From Pseudomonas chlororaphis (GTDB lineage: Bacteria > Pseudomonadota > Gammaproteobacteria > Pseudomonadales > Pseudomonadaceae): 64,000 nucleotides of DNA. Shown piece by piece: positions 28,894 to 38,134 of the stretch; position 1 is the stretch's first letter; each line of letters begins with the position of its first letter. Below the pieces are notes generated by a model that saw nothing but the letters and a program-made list of their open reading frames with translations, searched no databases and was not told the origin of the DNA. The stretch lies in the NCBI GenBank assembly GCA_001023535.1, contig CP011020.1, forward strand, positions 3,919,734 to 3,983,733, given 5' to 3'. The position numbers and the translations under genes were made by a program.

Positions 28894-30348
28894 GTGATCC
28901 AGTTTTTACTCAACCAGGAGCTCCGTAGCGAGCATGCCCTGGACCCGAACCTGACCGTGCTCAATTACCTGCGCGAGCACCTCGGCAAATCCGGTACCAA
29001 GGAAGGCTGCGCCAGCGGCGACTGTGGCGCGTGCACCGTGGTGGTGGGCGAACTGCACACCGACGACAACGGCCGCGAAGGCCTGCGCTATCGCAGTCTC
29101 AACTCATGCCTGACGTTCGTCTCGTCCCTGCATGGCAAACAGCTGATCAGCGTCGAAGACCTCAAGCACCAGGGCCAGTTGCACAGCGTCCAGCAAGCGA
29201 TGGTCGATTGCCATGGCTCGCAATGCGGCTTCTGCACGCCGGGCTTTGTCATGTCGCTGTTCGCCCTGCAGAAGAACAGCGCCCAACCCGACGCCCACAA
29301 GGCCCATGAAGCCCTCGCCGGCAACCTGTGTCGCTGCACCGGCTACCGGCCGATTCTGGCCGCCGCCGAACAGGCCTGCTGCGCCAGCCAGCCGGATCAG
29401 TTCGACGCTCGCCAGGACCAGACCATCGCCCGCCTCAAAGCCATCGCCCCCACCGAAACCGGCGAGCTCAACAGCGGCGACAAGCGCTGCCTGGTGCCCC
29501 TGACCGTGGCCGACCTGGCCGACCTCTATGACGCCTACCCCCAGGCGCGCCTGCTGGCGGGCGGCACGGACCTGGCGTTGGAAGTCACCCAGTTCCACCG
29601 CACCCTGCCGGTGATGATCTACGTCGGCAACGTCGCCGAACTCAAGCGCGTTGAACGTTTCGACGATCGCCTGGAGATCGGCGCCGCCACCGCGCTGTCC
29701 GACTGCTACGAAGCCCTGAAGGCCGAATACCCGGACTTTGGCGACCTGCTGCAACGCTTCGCCTCCTTGCAGATCCGCAACCAGGGCACCTTGGGCGGCA
29801 ATATTGGCAACGCTTCGCCGATCGGCGACTCGCCGCCCCTGCTGATCGCCCTCGGCGCGCAGATCGTCCTGTGCAAGGGCCAGACCCGCCGCACCCTGGC
29901 GCTGGAAGACTACTTCATCGACTACCGGGTGACCGCCCGCCAGGAAAGCGAGTTCATCGAGAAGATCATCGTGCCCCGGGCCAGCGCCGAGCAGGCGTTC
30001 CGCGCCTACAAGGTGTCCAAGCGCCTGGACGACGATATTTCCGCCGTTTGCGCGGCGTTCAACCTGCGCATCGACAACGGCGTGGTCCGCGATGCCCGCG
30101 TGGCCTTCGGCGGCATGGCCGCGACCCCCAAGCGCGCCACCCATTGCGAAGCCGTGCTGATTGGTGCGCCTTGGAACGACAGCACCGTCGAACGCGCCTG
30201 CGCGGCCCTGGCTGAGGACTTCACGCCCTTGTCGGACTTTCGCGCCAGCAAGGAATACCGCCTGCTCAGCGCCCGCAACCTGCTGCGCAAGTACTTCATC
30301 GAACTGCAAACGCCGCACATCGAGACTCGGGTGACCGCTTATGTCTAA
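28894..30348 (+). CDS. xdhA: Xanthine dehydrogenase small subunit (Fe-S/FAD)
   Basis: A 484-residue subunit with a GTG start (MIQFLLNQELRSEH). The N-terminal plant-type 2Fe-2S site uses Cys39, Cys44, Cys47 and Cys72. The second 2Fe-2S domain uses Cys111, Cys114, Cys146 and Cys148 (CGFCTPGF, CRCTGYRP). The FAD-binding domain starts near residue 195 (LLAGGTDLALEV, LGGNIGNASPIGDSPP). It passes electrons from the molybdenum subunit to NAD+. The 3' end overlaps xdhB by 8 nt. Confidence 0.97.
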   Translation: MIQFLLNQELRSEHALDPNLTVLNYLREHLGKSGTKEGCASGDCGACTVVVGELHTDDNGREGLRYRSLNSCLTFVSSLHGKQLISVEDLKHQGQLHSVQQAMVDCHGSQCGFCTPGFVMSLFALQKNSAQPDAHKAHEALAGNLCRCTGYRPILAAAEQACCASQPDQFDARQDQTIARLKAIAPTETGELNSGDKRCLVPLTVADLADLYDAYPQARLLAGGTDLALEVTQFHRTLPVMIYVGNVAELKRVERFDDRLEIGAATALSDCYEALKAEYPDFGDLLQRFASLQIRNQGTLGGNIGNASPIGDSPPLLIALGAQIVLCKGQTRRTLALEDYFIDYRVTARQESEFIEKIIVPRASAEQAFRAYKVSKRLDDDISAVCAAFNLRIDNGVVRDARVAFGGMAATPKRATHCEAVLIGAPWNDSTVERACAALAEDFTPLSDFRASKEYRLLSARNLLRKYFIELQTPHIETRVTAYV

Positions 30349-32740
30349 CCACCACGCCGTAGAGAAGACCCAAGCCGAGCTGGCCGAGCTGTTCGCCCGC
30401 GACCTGAGCACCGGTGTAGGCCGCAGCGTCAAGCACGACAGCGCCGCCAAGCATGTGTCCGGCGAGGCGCAGTACATCGACGACCGCCTCGAATTCCCCA
30501 ACCAGTTGCACGTCTACGCGCGCCTCTCGGACCGTGCCCATGCACGGATCCTGCGCATCGACACCACGCCTTGCTATGCCTTCGAAGGCGTGCGCATCGC
30601 CATCACCCACGAAGACATCCCGGGCCTCAAGGACATCGGCCCGTTGCTGCCCGGCGACCCGCTGCTGGCGATCGACGATGTGCAATTCGTCGGCCAGCCG
30701 GTGCTGGCCGTCGCTGCCCGGGACCTGGAAACCGCACGCAAGGCAGCCATGGCGGCCATCGTCGAATATGAAGACCTGGAACCGGTGCTGGACGTGGTCC
30801 AAGCATTGCGCAAGCGCCACTTCGTGCTCGACAGCCACACCCATCAGCGCGGTGACTCGGCCGGCGCACTGGCGAGCGCCGAACATCGCATCCAGGGCTC
30901 GTTGCACATCGGCGGGCAAGAACACTTCTACCTGGAAACCCAGATCTCCTCGGTGATGCCCACCGAAGACGGCGGCATGATCGTCTACTGCTCCACCCAG
31001 AACCCCACCGAAGTGCAGAAGCTGGTGGCCGAAGTGCTGGGCGTGTCGATGAACAAGTTGGTGGTGGACATGCGCCGCATGGGCGGCGGCTTCGGCGGCA
31101 AGGAAACCCAGGCCGCCAGCCCGGCCTGCCTGTGCGCGGTGATCGCTCACCTCACCGGGCAGCCGACCAAGATGCGCCTGCCGCGGGTCGAAGACATGCT
31201 GATGACCGGCAAGCGCCACCCGTTCTACATCGAATACGACGTGGGCTTCGACAGTACCGGGCGCCTGCACGGCATCGCCCTGGAACTGGCCGGCAACTGC
31301 GGCTGCTCGCCGGACCTGTCGGCCTCGATTGTCGACCGGGCGATGTTCCATGCCGACAACGCCTATTACCTGGGCGACGCGACCATCAACGGCCATCGCT
31401 GCAAGACCAACACCGCGTCGAACACCGCCTACCGCGGCTTCGGCGGTCCCCAAGGCATGGTGGCCATCGAAGAAGTCATGGACGCCATCGCCCGGCACCT
31501 GGCGCTCGACCCACTGGCCGTGCGCAAGGCCAACTACTACGGCAAGACCGAGCGCAACGTCACCCACTACTACCAGACCGTCGAGCACAACATGCTCGAG
31601 GAAATGACCCGCGAACTGGAAGAAAGCAGCCAGTACGCCGAACGCCGCGAAGCGGTGCGGCGCTACAACGCCAACAGCCCGATCCTGAAAAAGGGCCTGG
31701 CGTTGACACCGGTGAAGTTCGGTATTTCGTTCACCGCCAGCTTCCTCAACCAGGCCGGTGCCCTGATCCACGTCTACACCGACGGCAGCATCCACCTGAA
31801 CCACGGCGGCACCGAAATGGGCCAGGGCCTGAACACCAAGGTCGCGCAAGTGGTGGCCGAAGTGTTCCAGGTGGAAATGGACCGGGTACAGATCACCGCG
31901 ACCAACACCGACAAGGTCCCCAACACCTCGCCCACCGCCGCCTCCAGTGGTGCCGACCTCAACGGCAAGGCGGCGCAGAATGCCGCCGAGATCATCAAGC
32001 GGCGCCTGGTGGAGTTCGCCGCGCGGCAGTACAAGGTCAGCGAGGAAGACGTGGTCTTCCACAACGGCCATGTGCGGGTGCGCGATCACATCCTGACCTT
32101 CGAGGCGTTGGTCCAACAGGCCTATTTCGCCCAGGTCTCGCTGTCGAGCACCGGCTTCTATAAGACCCCGAAAATCTACTACGACCGCAGCCAGGCCCGT
32201 GGCCGGCCGTTCTACTACTACGCCTATGGCGCGGCGTGCGCCGAGGTGATCGTCGACACCCTCACCGGCGAATACAAGATGCTGCGCACCGACATCCTCC
32301 ACGACGTCGGTGCCTCGCTGAACCCGGCCATCGACATTGGCCAGGTCGAAGGCGGCTTCATCCAGGGCATGGGTTGGCTGACCATGGAAGAGCTGGTGTG
32401 GAACGACAAGGGCAAGCTGATGACCAACGGTCCGGCCAGCTACAAGATCCCCGCCGTGGCCGACATGCCGCTCGATTTGCGGGTCAAGCTGGTGGAAAAC
32501 CGCAAGAACCCCGAAGACACCGTGTTCCACTCCAAGGCCGTGGGCGAGCCGCCGTTCATGCTCGGCATCGCCGCCTGGTGCGCCATCAAGGACGCCGTGG
32601 CGAGCCTGGGGGATTACCGGCACCAGCCGAAGATCGACGCGCCGGCGACACCGGAACGGGTGTTGTGGGGTTGCGAGCAGATGCGTGGGTTGAAGGCGGT
32701 CAAGGCTGAGGAAGCTGAAGTCGAAGTGGCTTCGCTCTAG
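30341..32740 (+). CDS. xdhB: Xanthine dehydrogenase large subunit (molybdopterin)
   Basis: This 799-residue catalytic subunit hydroxylates hypoxanthine and xanthine to urate at a molybdenum cofactor. Recognisable elements are GQEHFYLETQ, the GGGFGGKETQ cofactor loop, TAYRGFGGPQG with the active-site Arg, GTEMGQGL, and the C-terminal VGEPPFMLG carrying the catalytic Glu. Its start overlaps xdhA. A REP doublet lies between it and xdhC. Confidence 0.97.
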   Translation: MSNHHAVEKTQAELAELFARDLSTGVGRSVKHDSAAKHVSGEAQYIDDRLEFPNQLHVYARLSDRAHARILRIDTTPCYAFEGVRIAITHEDIPGLKDIGPLLPGDPLLAIDDVQFVGQPVLAVAARDLETARKAAMAAIVEYEDLEPVLDVVQALRKRHFVLDSHTHQRGDSAGALASAEHRIQGSLHIGGQEHFYLETQISSVMPTEDGGMIVYCSTQNPTEVQKLVAEVLGVSMNKLVVDMRRMGGGFGGKETQAASPACLCAVIAHLTGQPTKMRLPRVEDMLMTGKRHPFYIEYDVGFDSTGRLHGIALELAGNCGCSPDLSASIVDRAMFHADNAYYLGDATINGHRCKTNTASNTAYRGFGGPQGMVAIEEVMDAIARHLALDPLAVRKANYYGKTERNVTHYYQTVEHNMLEEMTRELEESSQYAERREAVRRYNANSPILKKGLALTPVKFGISFTASFLNQAGALIHVYTDGSIHLNHGGTEMGQGLNTKVAQVVAEVFQVEMDRVQITATNTDKVPNTSPTAASSGADLNGKAAQNAAEIIKRRLVEFAARQYKVSEEDVVFHNGHVRVRDHILTFEALVQQAYFAQVSLSSTGFYKTPKIYYDRSQARGRPFYYYAYGAACAEVIVDTLTGEYKMLRTDILHDVGASLNPAIDIGQVEGGFIQGMGWLTMEELVWNDKGKLMTNGPASYKIPAVADMPLDLRVKLVENRKNPEDTVFHSKAVGEPPFMLGIAAWCAIKDAVASLGDYRHQPKIDAPATPERVLWGCEQMRGLKAVKAEEAEVEVASL

Positions 32741-32754
32741 ACCGCGGCGCGGCC

Positions 32755-32827
32755 GATCGCGAGCAAGCTCGCTCCCACATTGGGTCGGTGTTCACAAATA
32801 CCCTGTGGGAGCGAGCTTGCTCGCGAT
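32755..32827. repeat. REP doublet between xdhB and xdhC
   Basis: ATCGCGAGCAAGCTCGCTCC and GGAGCGAGCTTGCTCGCGAT face each other inside the operon. The structure may protect the xdhAB part of the message and lower xdhC expression. Confidence 0.88.
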
Positions 32828-32863
32828 GAGGCCGGAACAGACAAAAGAGATGTCGAGGTGAAC

Positions 32864-33706
32864 ATGTACAACTGGATCAGCGCCCTCGCCGACCTGCAAA
32901 CCCGCGGCGAACCCTGCGTGCTGGTGACCATCATCGAAGAGCTCGGCTCCACGCCGCGCAACGCCGGTTCGAAGATGGTCATCAGCGCCAGCCAGACGTT
33001 CGACACCATTGGCGGCGGGCACCTGGAATACAAGGCCATGGAAATCGCCCGGCAGATGCTTGCCAGCGGCCAGCAGGCTACCCACCTGGAACGCTTCAGC
33101 CTCGGCGCCAGCCTCGGCCAGTGCTGCGGTGGCGTAACGGTGCTGCTGTTCGAACCCATGGGCCAGGTGCAGGCGCAGATTGCCGTGTTCGGTGCCGGCC
33201 ATGTCGGCCGCGCCCTGGTGCCGTTGCTGGCGAGCCTGCCCTGCAAGGTGCGCTGGATCGATTCGCGGGAGGCGGAATTCCCCGAACACTTGCCCCACGG
33301 CGTACGCAAGATCGTCACCGAAGAGCCACTGGATGAAGTCGACGAACTGCCCGCCGGCAGCTACTGCATCGTCATGACCCACAACCACGCGCTCGACCTG
33401 GAACTGAGCGCCGCGATCCTCAAGCGCAACGACTTCGCCTACTTCGGCCTGATCGGTTCGAAGACCAAGCGGGTCAAGTTCGAACATCGCCTGCGCGATC
33501 GCGGCTTCGACAGCGGCACCTTGCAACGCCTGCGTTGCCCGATGGGCATCGGCGAAGTCAAAGGCAAGCTGCCTGTGGAAATCGCCATCTCCATCGCCGG
33601 CGAAATCATCGCCACCTATAACGCCGACTTCGGCCAGCACACCGCGCGCGCCGAACCGATCGCCAAGCTGCTGCCGGCCTCGCGCCGCAGCCAGGCCAAC
33701 CGTTGA
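32864..33706 (+). CDS. xdhC: Xanthine dehydrogenase accessory protein XdhC
   Basis: The 280-residue protein starts MYNWISALADLQ after GAGGTG. XdhC binds the molybdenum cofactor, promotes its sulfuration and inserts it into XdhB. Visible elements are the N-terminal CVLVTIIEELGSTPRNAGSKM, GGGHLEYKA, LGQCCGGV with the Cys pair used in cofactor binding, and a Rossmann-like VFGAGHVGRALV near residue 107. It is followed 21 bp later by guaD. Confidence 0.96.
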   Translation: MYNWISALADLQTRGEPCVLVTIIEELGSTPRNAGSKMVISASQTFDTIGGGHLEYKAMEIARQMLASGQQATHLERFSLGASLGQCCGGVTVLLFEPMGQVQAQIAVFGAGHVGRALVPLLASLPCKVRWIDSREAEFPEHLPHGVRKIVTEEPLDEVDELPAGSYCIVMTHNHALDLELSAAILKRNDFAYFGLIGSKTKRVKFEHRLRDRGFDSGTLQRLRCPMGIGEVKGKLPVEIAISIAGEIIATYNADFGQHTARAEPIAKLLPASRRSQANR

Positions 33707-33727
33707 TTCTTCATTGAGAAACCTTTC

Positions 33728-35032
33728 ATGCCCCTGACACGCAAAGCCTACCGCGCCACCCTGCTCCACAGCCTCGCCGACCCGGCCGAAGTAGGGATCG
33801 AAGCCTCCTATGAGTATTTCGAAGACGGCCTGCTGGTGGTGGAAAACGGCCAGATCAGCGCCATCGGCCACGCCCATGACCTGTTGCCGACCCTGGCCGC
33901 GGACATCGAGGTCAACCATTACCCCGACGCGCTGATCACCCCAGGCTTCATCGACACCCACATCCACCTGCCGCAAACCGGCATGGTGGGCGCCTATGGC
34001 GAGCAATTGCTGGACTGGCTCAACACCTACACCTTCCCCTGCGAAAGCCAGTTCGCCGACCCGGCCCATGCAGCGGCCGTGGCCGATCTTTTCGTCAAGG
34101 AACTGTTGCGCAATGGCACCACTACGGCCCTGGTGTTCGGCAGCGTGCACCCGCAGTCGGTGAACGCCTTCTTCGAAGTGGCCCAGAAGCTGGACCTGCG
34201 GATGATCGCCGGCAAAGTGATGATGGACCGCAACGCCCCGGACTACCTGACCGACACCGCCGAATCCAGCTACACCGAGAGCAAGGCGTTGATCGAGCGC
34301 TGGCACGGCAAGGGCCGCCTGCACTACGCCGTGACGCCCCGCTTCGCCCCCACCAGCACCCCGGAACAATTGACGCTGGCCGGCCAGTTGCTGAGCGAGT
34401 ACCCCGACCTGTACATGCAGACCCACATCAGTGAAAACCTGCAGGAAGTGCAATGGGTCAAGGCGCTGTTTCCCGAGCGCAAGGGTTACCTGGACGTCTA
34501 CGACCACTACCAACTGCTGGGCGAGCGCTCGGTGTTCGCCCACGGCGTGCATCTGTGCGACGACGAATGCGCACGCCTGGCCGAAACCGGTTCGGCCATC
34601 GCCTTCTGCCCGACGTCGAACTTCTTCCTGGGCAGCGGCCTGTTCAACCTGCCCATGGCCGAGAAGCACAAGGTGAACGTCGGCCTGGGCACCGACGTGG
34701 GGGGTGGCACCAGTTTTTCACTGCTGCACACGCTGAACGAAGCTTACAAGGTGATGCAGTTGCAGGGTGCGCGGTTGAGCCCGTTCAAGTCGCTGTACCT
34801 GGCGACACTCGGCGGCGCCAGGGCACTGCGCCTGGAAGAGCGGATCGGGACCTTGCAGCCGGGCACCGATGCGGATTTCCTGGTACTGGACTACAACGCG
34901 ACGCCACTGCTGGGCTATCGCCTGAAACAGGCCAACGACATTGCCGAGCGGTTGTTCGTGCTGATGACCCTGGGGGATGACCGGACGGTGATGGAGACTT
35001 ACGCGGCCGGTAAATTGGTGCATCAGCGGTAG
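33728..35032 (+). CDS. guaD: Guanine deaminase
   Basis: A 434-residue amidohydrolase that converts guanine to xanthine, feeding XdhAB. Zinc ligands and motifs: PGFIDTHIHLPQTG near residue 78 (HxH), QTHISENLQEV, HGVHL and GTDVGGGTSFS with the metal-binding Asp. It is the last gene of the xdhABC-guaD block and is followed by a REP doublet. Confidence 0.96.
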   Translation: MPLTRKAYRATLLHSLADPAEVGIEASYEYFEDGLLVVENGQISAIGHAHDLLPTLAADIEVNHYPDALITPGFIDTHIHLPQTGMVGAYGEQLLDWLNTYTFPCESQFADPAHAAAVADLFVKELLRNGTTTALVFGSVHPQSVNAFFEVAQKLDLRMIAGKVMMDRNAPDYLTDTAESSYTESKALIERWHGKGRLHYAVTPRFAPTSTPEQLTLAGQLLSEYPDLYMQTHISENLQEVQWVKALFPERKGYLDVYDHYQLLGERSVFAHGVHLCDDECARLAETGSAIAFCPTSNFFLGSGLFNLPMAEKHKVNVGLGTDVGGGTSFSLLHTLNEAYKVMQLQGARLSPFKSLYLATLGGARALRLEERIGTLQPGTDADFLVLDYNATPLLGYRLKQANDIAERLFVLMTLGDDRTVMETYAAGKLVHQR

Positions 35033-35054
35033 ATTTCCTTCGCCTGTTACACCG

Positions 35055-35139
35055 CTTTCGCGAGCAAGCCCGCTCTCACATTTGATCCGCGTATGTCATG
35101 ACAACACGGTCGAATGTGGGAGCGGGCTTGCTCGCGAAG
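35055..35139. repeat. REP doublet (REPIN)
   Basis: TTTCGCGAGCAAGCCCGCTC and an inverted GAGCGGGCTTGCTCGCGAA copy lie between the convergent ends of guaD and the GntR gene. Confidence 0.9.
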
Positions 35140-35170
35140 GGGGGAACTCGGTGCCGCTGACTCAACTCAA

Positions 35171-35935
35171 TCAGAGCTTGGCCGTCGACCGTCCTGGCTT
35201 CTTGCTCTGCAACAGGTGCGAGAACACCGCGTGCAGGTCGTCCGAGGCGCTTTCTTCGTCGAGGTTGAGCTTGCTGTCGATGTGGTCCATGTGGTGCATC
35301 ATCAGGTCCACCGCCAGCGTCGCGTCGCGCGCCTCGATGGCGTCGATCAACTGGGTGTGCTCGTCATAGGAGCAGTGGGAACGGTTGCCGCTTTCGTACT
35401 GGGCAATGATCAGCGAGGTCTGGGACACCAGGCTGCGCTGGAAGCTGATCAACGGCGCATTCTTTGCCGCTTCGGCCAGCTTGAGGTGGAATTCGCCCGA
35501 CAGGCGGATGCCGGCGCCACGGTCGCCTCGGGAAAAACTGTCGCGCTCGTCGTTGACCATCTGCCGCAGCTCGGCAAGCTGCTCGGCGGTGGCATGCTGC
35601 ACCGCCAGTTCGGTGATAGCCCGCTCCACCAGGCGCCGGGCCATGAACACCTGGCGCGCCTCCTCGACACTCGGGCTGGCGACCACGGCGCCGCGGTTGG
35701 GCCGCAGCAGCACCACCCCTTCATGGGCCAGGCGCGACAACGCCCGACGAATGATCGTGCGGCTGACCCCGAAAATCTCCCCCAGTGCCTCTTCGCTCAG
35801 CTTTGTACCGGGCGCCAAGCGTTGTTCGAGGATGGCCTCGAAGATATGCGCGTAGACGATATCGTCCTGGGTACCGCTGCGACCGGCCTTACCGGCTCGC
35901 GGTTGTTTCTTGAGGGGCTGCAACTGTTCGTTCAT
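35171..35935 (-). CDS. GntR-family regulator (FadR/FCD subfamily)
   Basis: The 254-residue protein starts MNEQLQPLKKQPRAGKAG. A basic N-terminal tail and a winged helix (LAPGTKLSEEALGEIFGVSRTIIRRALSRLAHEGV at about 40-75) are followed by an FCD ligand domain with conserved Asp/His metal positions (SGEFHLKLAEAA, HTQLIDAIEARD). It is divergent from the BenE-type transporter and near guaD, so it may control purine or aromatic uptake; its ligand cannot be read from sequence. A frame extending further upstream lacks a ribosome binding site. Confidence 0.88.
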   Translation of the reverse strand: MNEQLQPLKKQPRAGKAGRSGTQDDIVYAHIFEAILEQRLAPGTKLSEEALGEIFGVSRTIIRRALSRLAHEGVVLLRPNRGAVVASPSVEEARQVFMARRLVERAITELAVQHATAEQLAELRQMVNDERDSFSRGDRGAGIRLSGEFHLKLAEAAKNAPLISFQRSLVSQTSLIIAQYESGNRSHCSYDEHTQLIDAIEARDATLAVDLMMHHMDHIDSKLNLDEESASDDLHAVFSHLLQSKKPGRSTAKL

Positions 35936-36028
35936 GGGCACTCGAGTCGGGAGAACTGCGGCGAATTGACCGTGACTGTAATACGGCACAGCCGGTCGCT
36001 GGCAAGTATCGCGTAAAAAACACCTCGA

Positions 36029-36038
36029 TTGTACACAA
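36029..36038. promoter_or_regulatory. Possible GntR operator TTGTACACAA
   Basis: A 10-bp site with palindromic TTGT/ACAA arms lies between the divergent GntR gene and transporter gene. It matches the loose TnGTnnnACnA pattern of FadR-type GntR proteins. Confidence 0.4.
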
Positions 36039-36124
36039 CCTCTGATGGCAACACGACTGTACGGCTGTTTGCGGGCCTGGCTGTATTGCAATCGCTCACG
36101 GGGTTGAGTTTAGGCTTAAACCGC

Positions 36125-36164
36125 AACCCTGTGGCGAGGGCGCTTGCTCCCTCGCCACAGGGTT
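36125..36164. repeat. Long perfect inverted repeat (GTGGCGAGGG family)
   Basis: AACCCTGTGGCGAGGG (36125-36140), an 8-nt loop and CCCTCGCCACAGGGTT (36149-36164) form a perfect 16-bp stem just before the transporter gene. It is related to the repeat at 23326. Confidence 0.8.
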
Positions 36165-36207
36165 GTTCCTGGCTTTGCCAAATTTATAACAAGGATCATC
36201 GCCCGCC

Positions 36208-37398
36208 ATGACCGAAGTCACGACTACGCCACTTCGTCCGCTCGCCGACACATCGCCATCGGCCGTCGTCGCCGGGTTCATTGCCATGATGACCGGCTAC
36301 ACCAGCTCCCTGGTGCTGATGTTCCAGGCTGGGCAGGCAGCAGGGTTGACCAGCGGGCAGATTTCATCGTGGATCTGGGCGATTTCCATCGGCATGGCCG
36401 TGTGCACCATCGGCCTTTCGCTGCGCTATCGCACGCCGATCACCATTGCCTGGTCGACACCCGGCGCGGCGCTGTTGATCACAAGCCTGGGCGGCGTGAG
36501 CTACGGCGAGGCCATCGGTGCCTACATCACCTGCGCGGTGCTGGTGACGATCTGCGGCCTGACCGGCAGTTTCGAGCGCCTGGTCAAGCGCATCCCGGCG
36601 TCCCTGGCGGCGGCCTTGCTGGCGGGCATCCTGTTCAAGATCGGCAGCGAGATCTTCGTCGCCACCCAGCATCGCACCGGCCTGGTCCTGGGGATGTTCT
36701 TCACTTACCTGATCGTCAAGCGCCTGTCGCCGCGCTACGCGGTGCTGGCCGCGCTGCTGGTGGGCACGGCGTTGTCCGGCCTGCTCGGGCTGCTGGATTT
36801 CAGCGGGTTTGCCCTGGAAGTCGCGACACCGGTCTGGACCACGCCGCACTTCTCCCTGGCCGCCACCATCAGCATCGGCATCCCACTGTTCGTCGTGGCG
36901 ATGACCTCGCAGAACATGCCCGGCATCGCCGTGCTGCGGGCCGACGGCTACAACGTTCCAGCCTCGCCGCTGATCACCAGCACCGGCATTGCCTCGCTGC
37001 TGTTGGCACCGTTCGGCTCCCACGGCATCAACCTGGCGGCCATCAGCGCCGCCATCTGCACCGGCCCGCACGCCCACGAGGATCGCGACAAGCGCTACAC
37101 GGCGGCGCTCTGGTGCGGGATTTTCTACGGCATTGCCGGGGTGTTCGGCGCCACGCTGGCGGCGTTGTTCGCGGCGTTGCCCAAGGAACTGGTGCTGTCC
37201 ATCGCGGCCTTGGCATTGTTCGGCTCGATCATCAATGGCTTGACCATCGCCATGAGCGAAGCCCGGGAACGGGAAGCGGCGCTGGTGACGTTCATGGTCA
37301 CCGCGTCGGGGTTGACGCTATTTTCCATCGGGTCGGCGTTCTGGGGGATCGTGGCGGGGGTGTTGACCTTGCTGATCCTCAATTGGCGCAAGGCCTGA
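36208..37398 (+). CDS. BenE-family inner-membrane transporter
   Basis: A 396-residue protein with about 11-12 hydrophobic segments. It belongs to the BenE/YdcO benzoate:H+ symporter family, as shown by TIAWSTPGAALL, SLAAALLAGILFKIG, MTSQNMPGIAVLRADGYN and FGSHGINLAAISAAICTGPHAHED. No benzoate catabolic gene is nearby; it sits beside purine genes and a divergent GntR regulator, so the transported compound is uncertain. It is followed by a REP doublet. Confidence 0.88.
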   Translation: MTEVTTTPLRPLADTSPSAVVAGFIAMMTGYTSSLVLMFQAGQAAGLTSGQISSWIWAISIGMAVCTIGLSLRYRTPITIAWSTPGAALLITSLGGVSYGEAIGAYITCAVLVTICGLTGSFERLVKRIPASLAAALLAGILFKIGSEIFVATQHRTGLVLGMFFTYLIVKRLSPRYAVLAALLVGTALSGLLGLLDFSGFALEVATPVWTTPHFSLAATISIGIPLFVVAMTSQNMPGIAVLRADGYNVPASPLITSTGIASLLLAPFGSHGINLAAISAAICTGPHAHEDRDKRYTAALWCGIFYGIAGVFGATLAALFAALPKELVLSIAALALFGSIINGLTIAMSEAREREAALVTFMVTASGLTLFSIGSAFWGIVAGVLTLLILNWRKA

Positions 37399-37410
37399 TC
37401 GCCTCTGAAA

Positions 37411-37490
37411 GCTTCGCGAGCAAGCTCGCTCCCACATTGGATTTATGTCGTTCGCATGACCCTGTGGGCGCGGGTTTGCTCGCGAAGGCG
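37411..37490. repeat. REP doublet (REPIN)
   Basis: CTTCGCGAGCAAGCTCGCTCC and a degenerate inverted GGGCGCGGGTTTGCTCGCGAAGG copy lie between the convergent ends of the transporter and yggL. Confidence 0.85.
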
Positions 37491-37517
37491 GCCTGGCAAT
37501 CACCCGATAAGCAGGCA

Positions 37518-37550
37518 CAAAAAAGCCGGCACCCCGAAGGGTTGCCGGCT
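37518..37550 (-). terminator. Rho-independent terminator of yggL
   Basis: AGCCGGCA (37524-37531) pairs with TGCCGGCT (37543-37550). On the minus strand it is followed by TTTTTTGTGCC. It lies directly after the yggL stop. Confidence 0.88.
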
Positions 37551-37557
37551 CAGATCA

Positions 37558-37902
37558 TCACGCCTTGGCGTTGATCGGCTTTTCCGGGTACCACACGTCC
37601 ATCAGCGGGCTGACTTCAACGCTGGTCAGCTCAGGACGCGCCTTGAGCCAGGCCTCGACGGCCGCACGCTGCTCTTCGGAAACCGAGCCACGCTTCTGCA
37701 GGCAAACCAGACCGTAGTCGTCGCCGCCCACGTAGCCCAGGCCATTGGCTTCCATGGCTTGTTTCAAGAAAGCGTCGAGGAAAGCGTCAATAGCCTCGTC
37801 GGCCAGATCTTCTTTGAAATCCAGGTTCAATTCGAAACCCAGCTCTTGAAATTCATCCACGCACAGTTTTTTGCGCAGACGCTGGGAACGGTTAGTCGCC
37901 AT
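37558..37902 (-). CDS. yggL: YggL family 50S ribosome-binding protein
   Basis: A small cytoplasmic protein (114 residues) starting MATNRSQRLRKKLCVDEFQELGF after AGAGGA, with the family's conserved FELNLDF, GLGYVGGDDYGLVC and DVWYP segments. It has its own terminator and is probably monocistronic. In E. coli YggL associates with the large ribosomal subunit. Confidence 0.9.
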   Translation of the reverse strand: MATNRSQRLRKKLCVDEFQELGFELNLDFKEDLADEAIDAFLDAFLKQAMEANGLGYVGGDDYGLVCLQKRGSVSEEQRAAVEAWLKARPELTSVEVSPLMDVWYPEKPINAKA

Positions 37903-38134
37903 TGGAACAATCCTCTTAAGTAATAACGGCCGGCACTTTACCAGTTTGGTGCATCAATTGCCCGACTGTTCGGGGGGATCGACCTACCGTCGGTAAAAAA
38001 TAGCGTCGCGAAGGGCCAGGGTACGGGCCAAGCCGTTGCAGCTTGGGGCATAATGCCGACACTTTCATGACCGTTGAGGGCGTTCATTTTCATGTCCTCG
38101 TCTTTTCCCCCTCGCCTGTAGGGTTTTATTTCAA

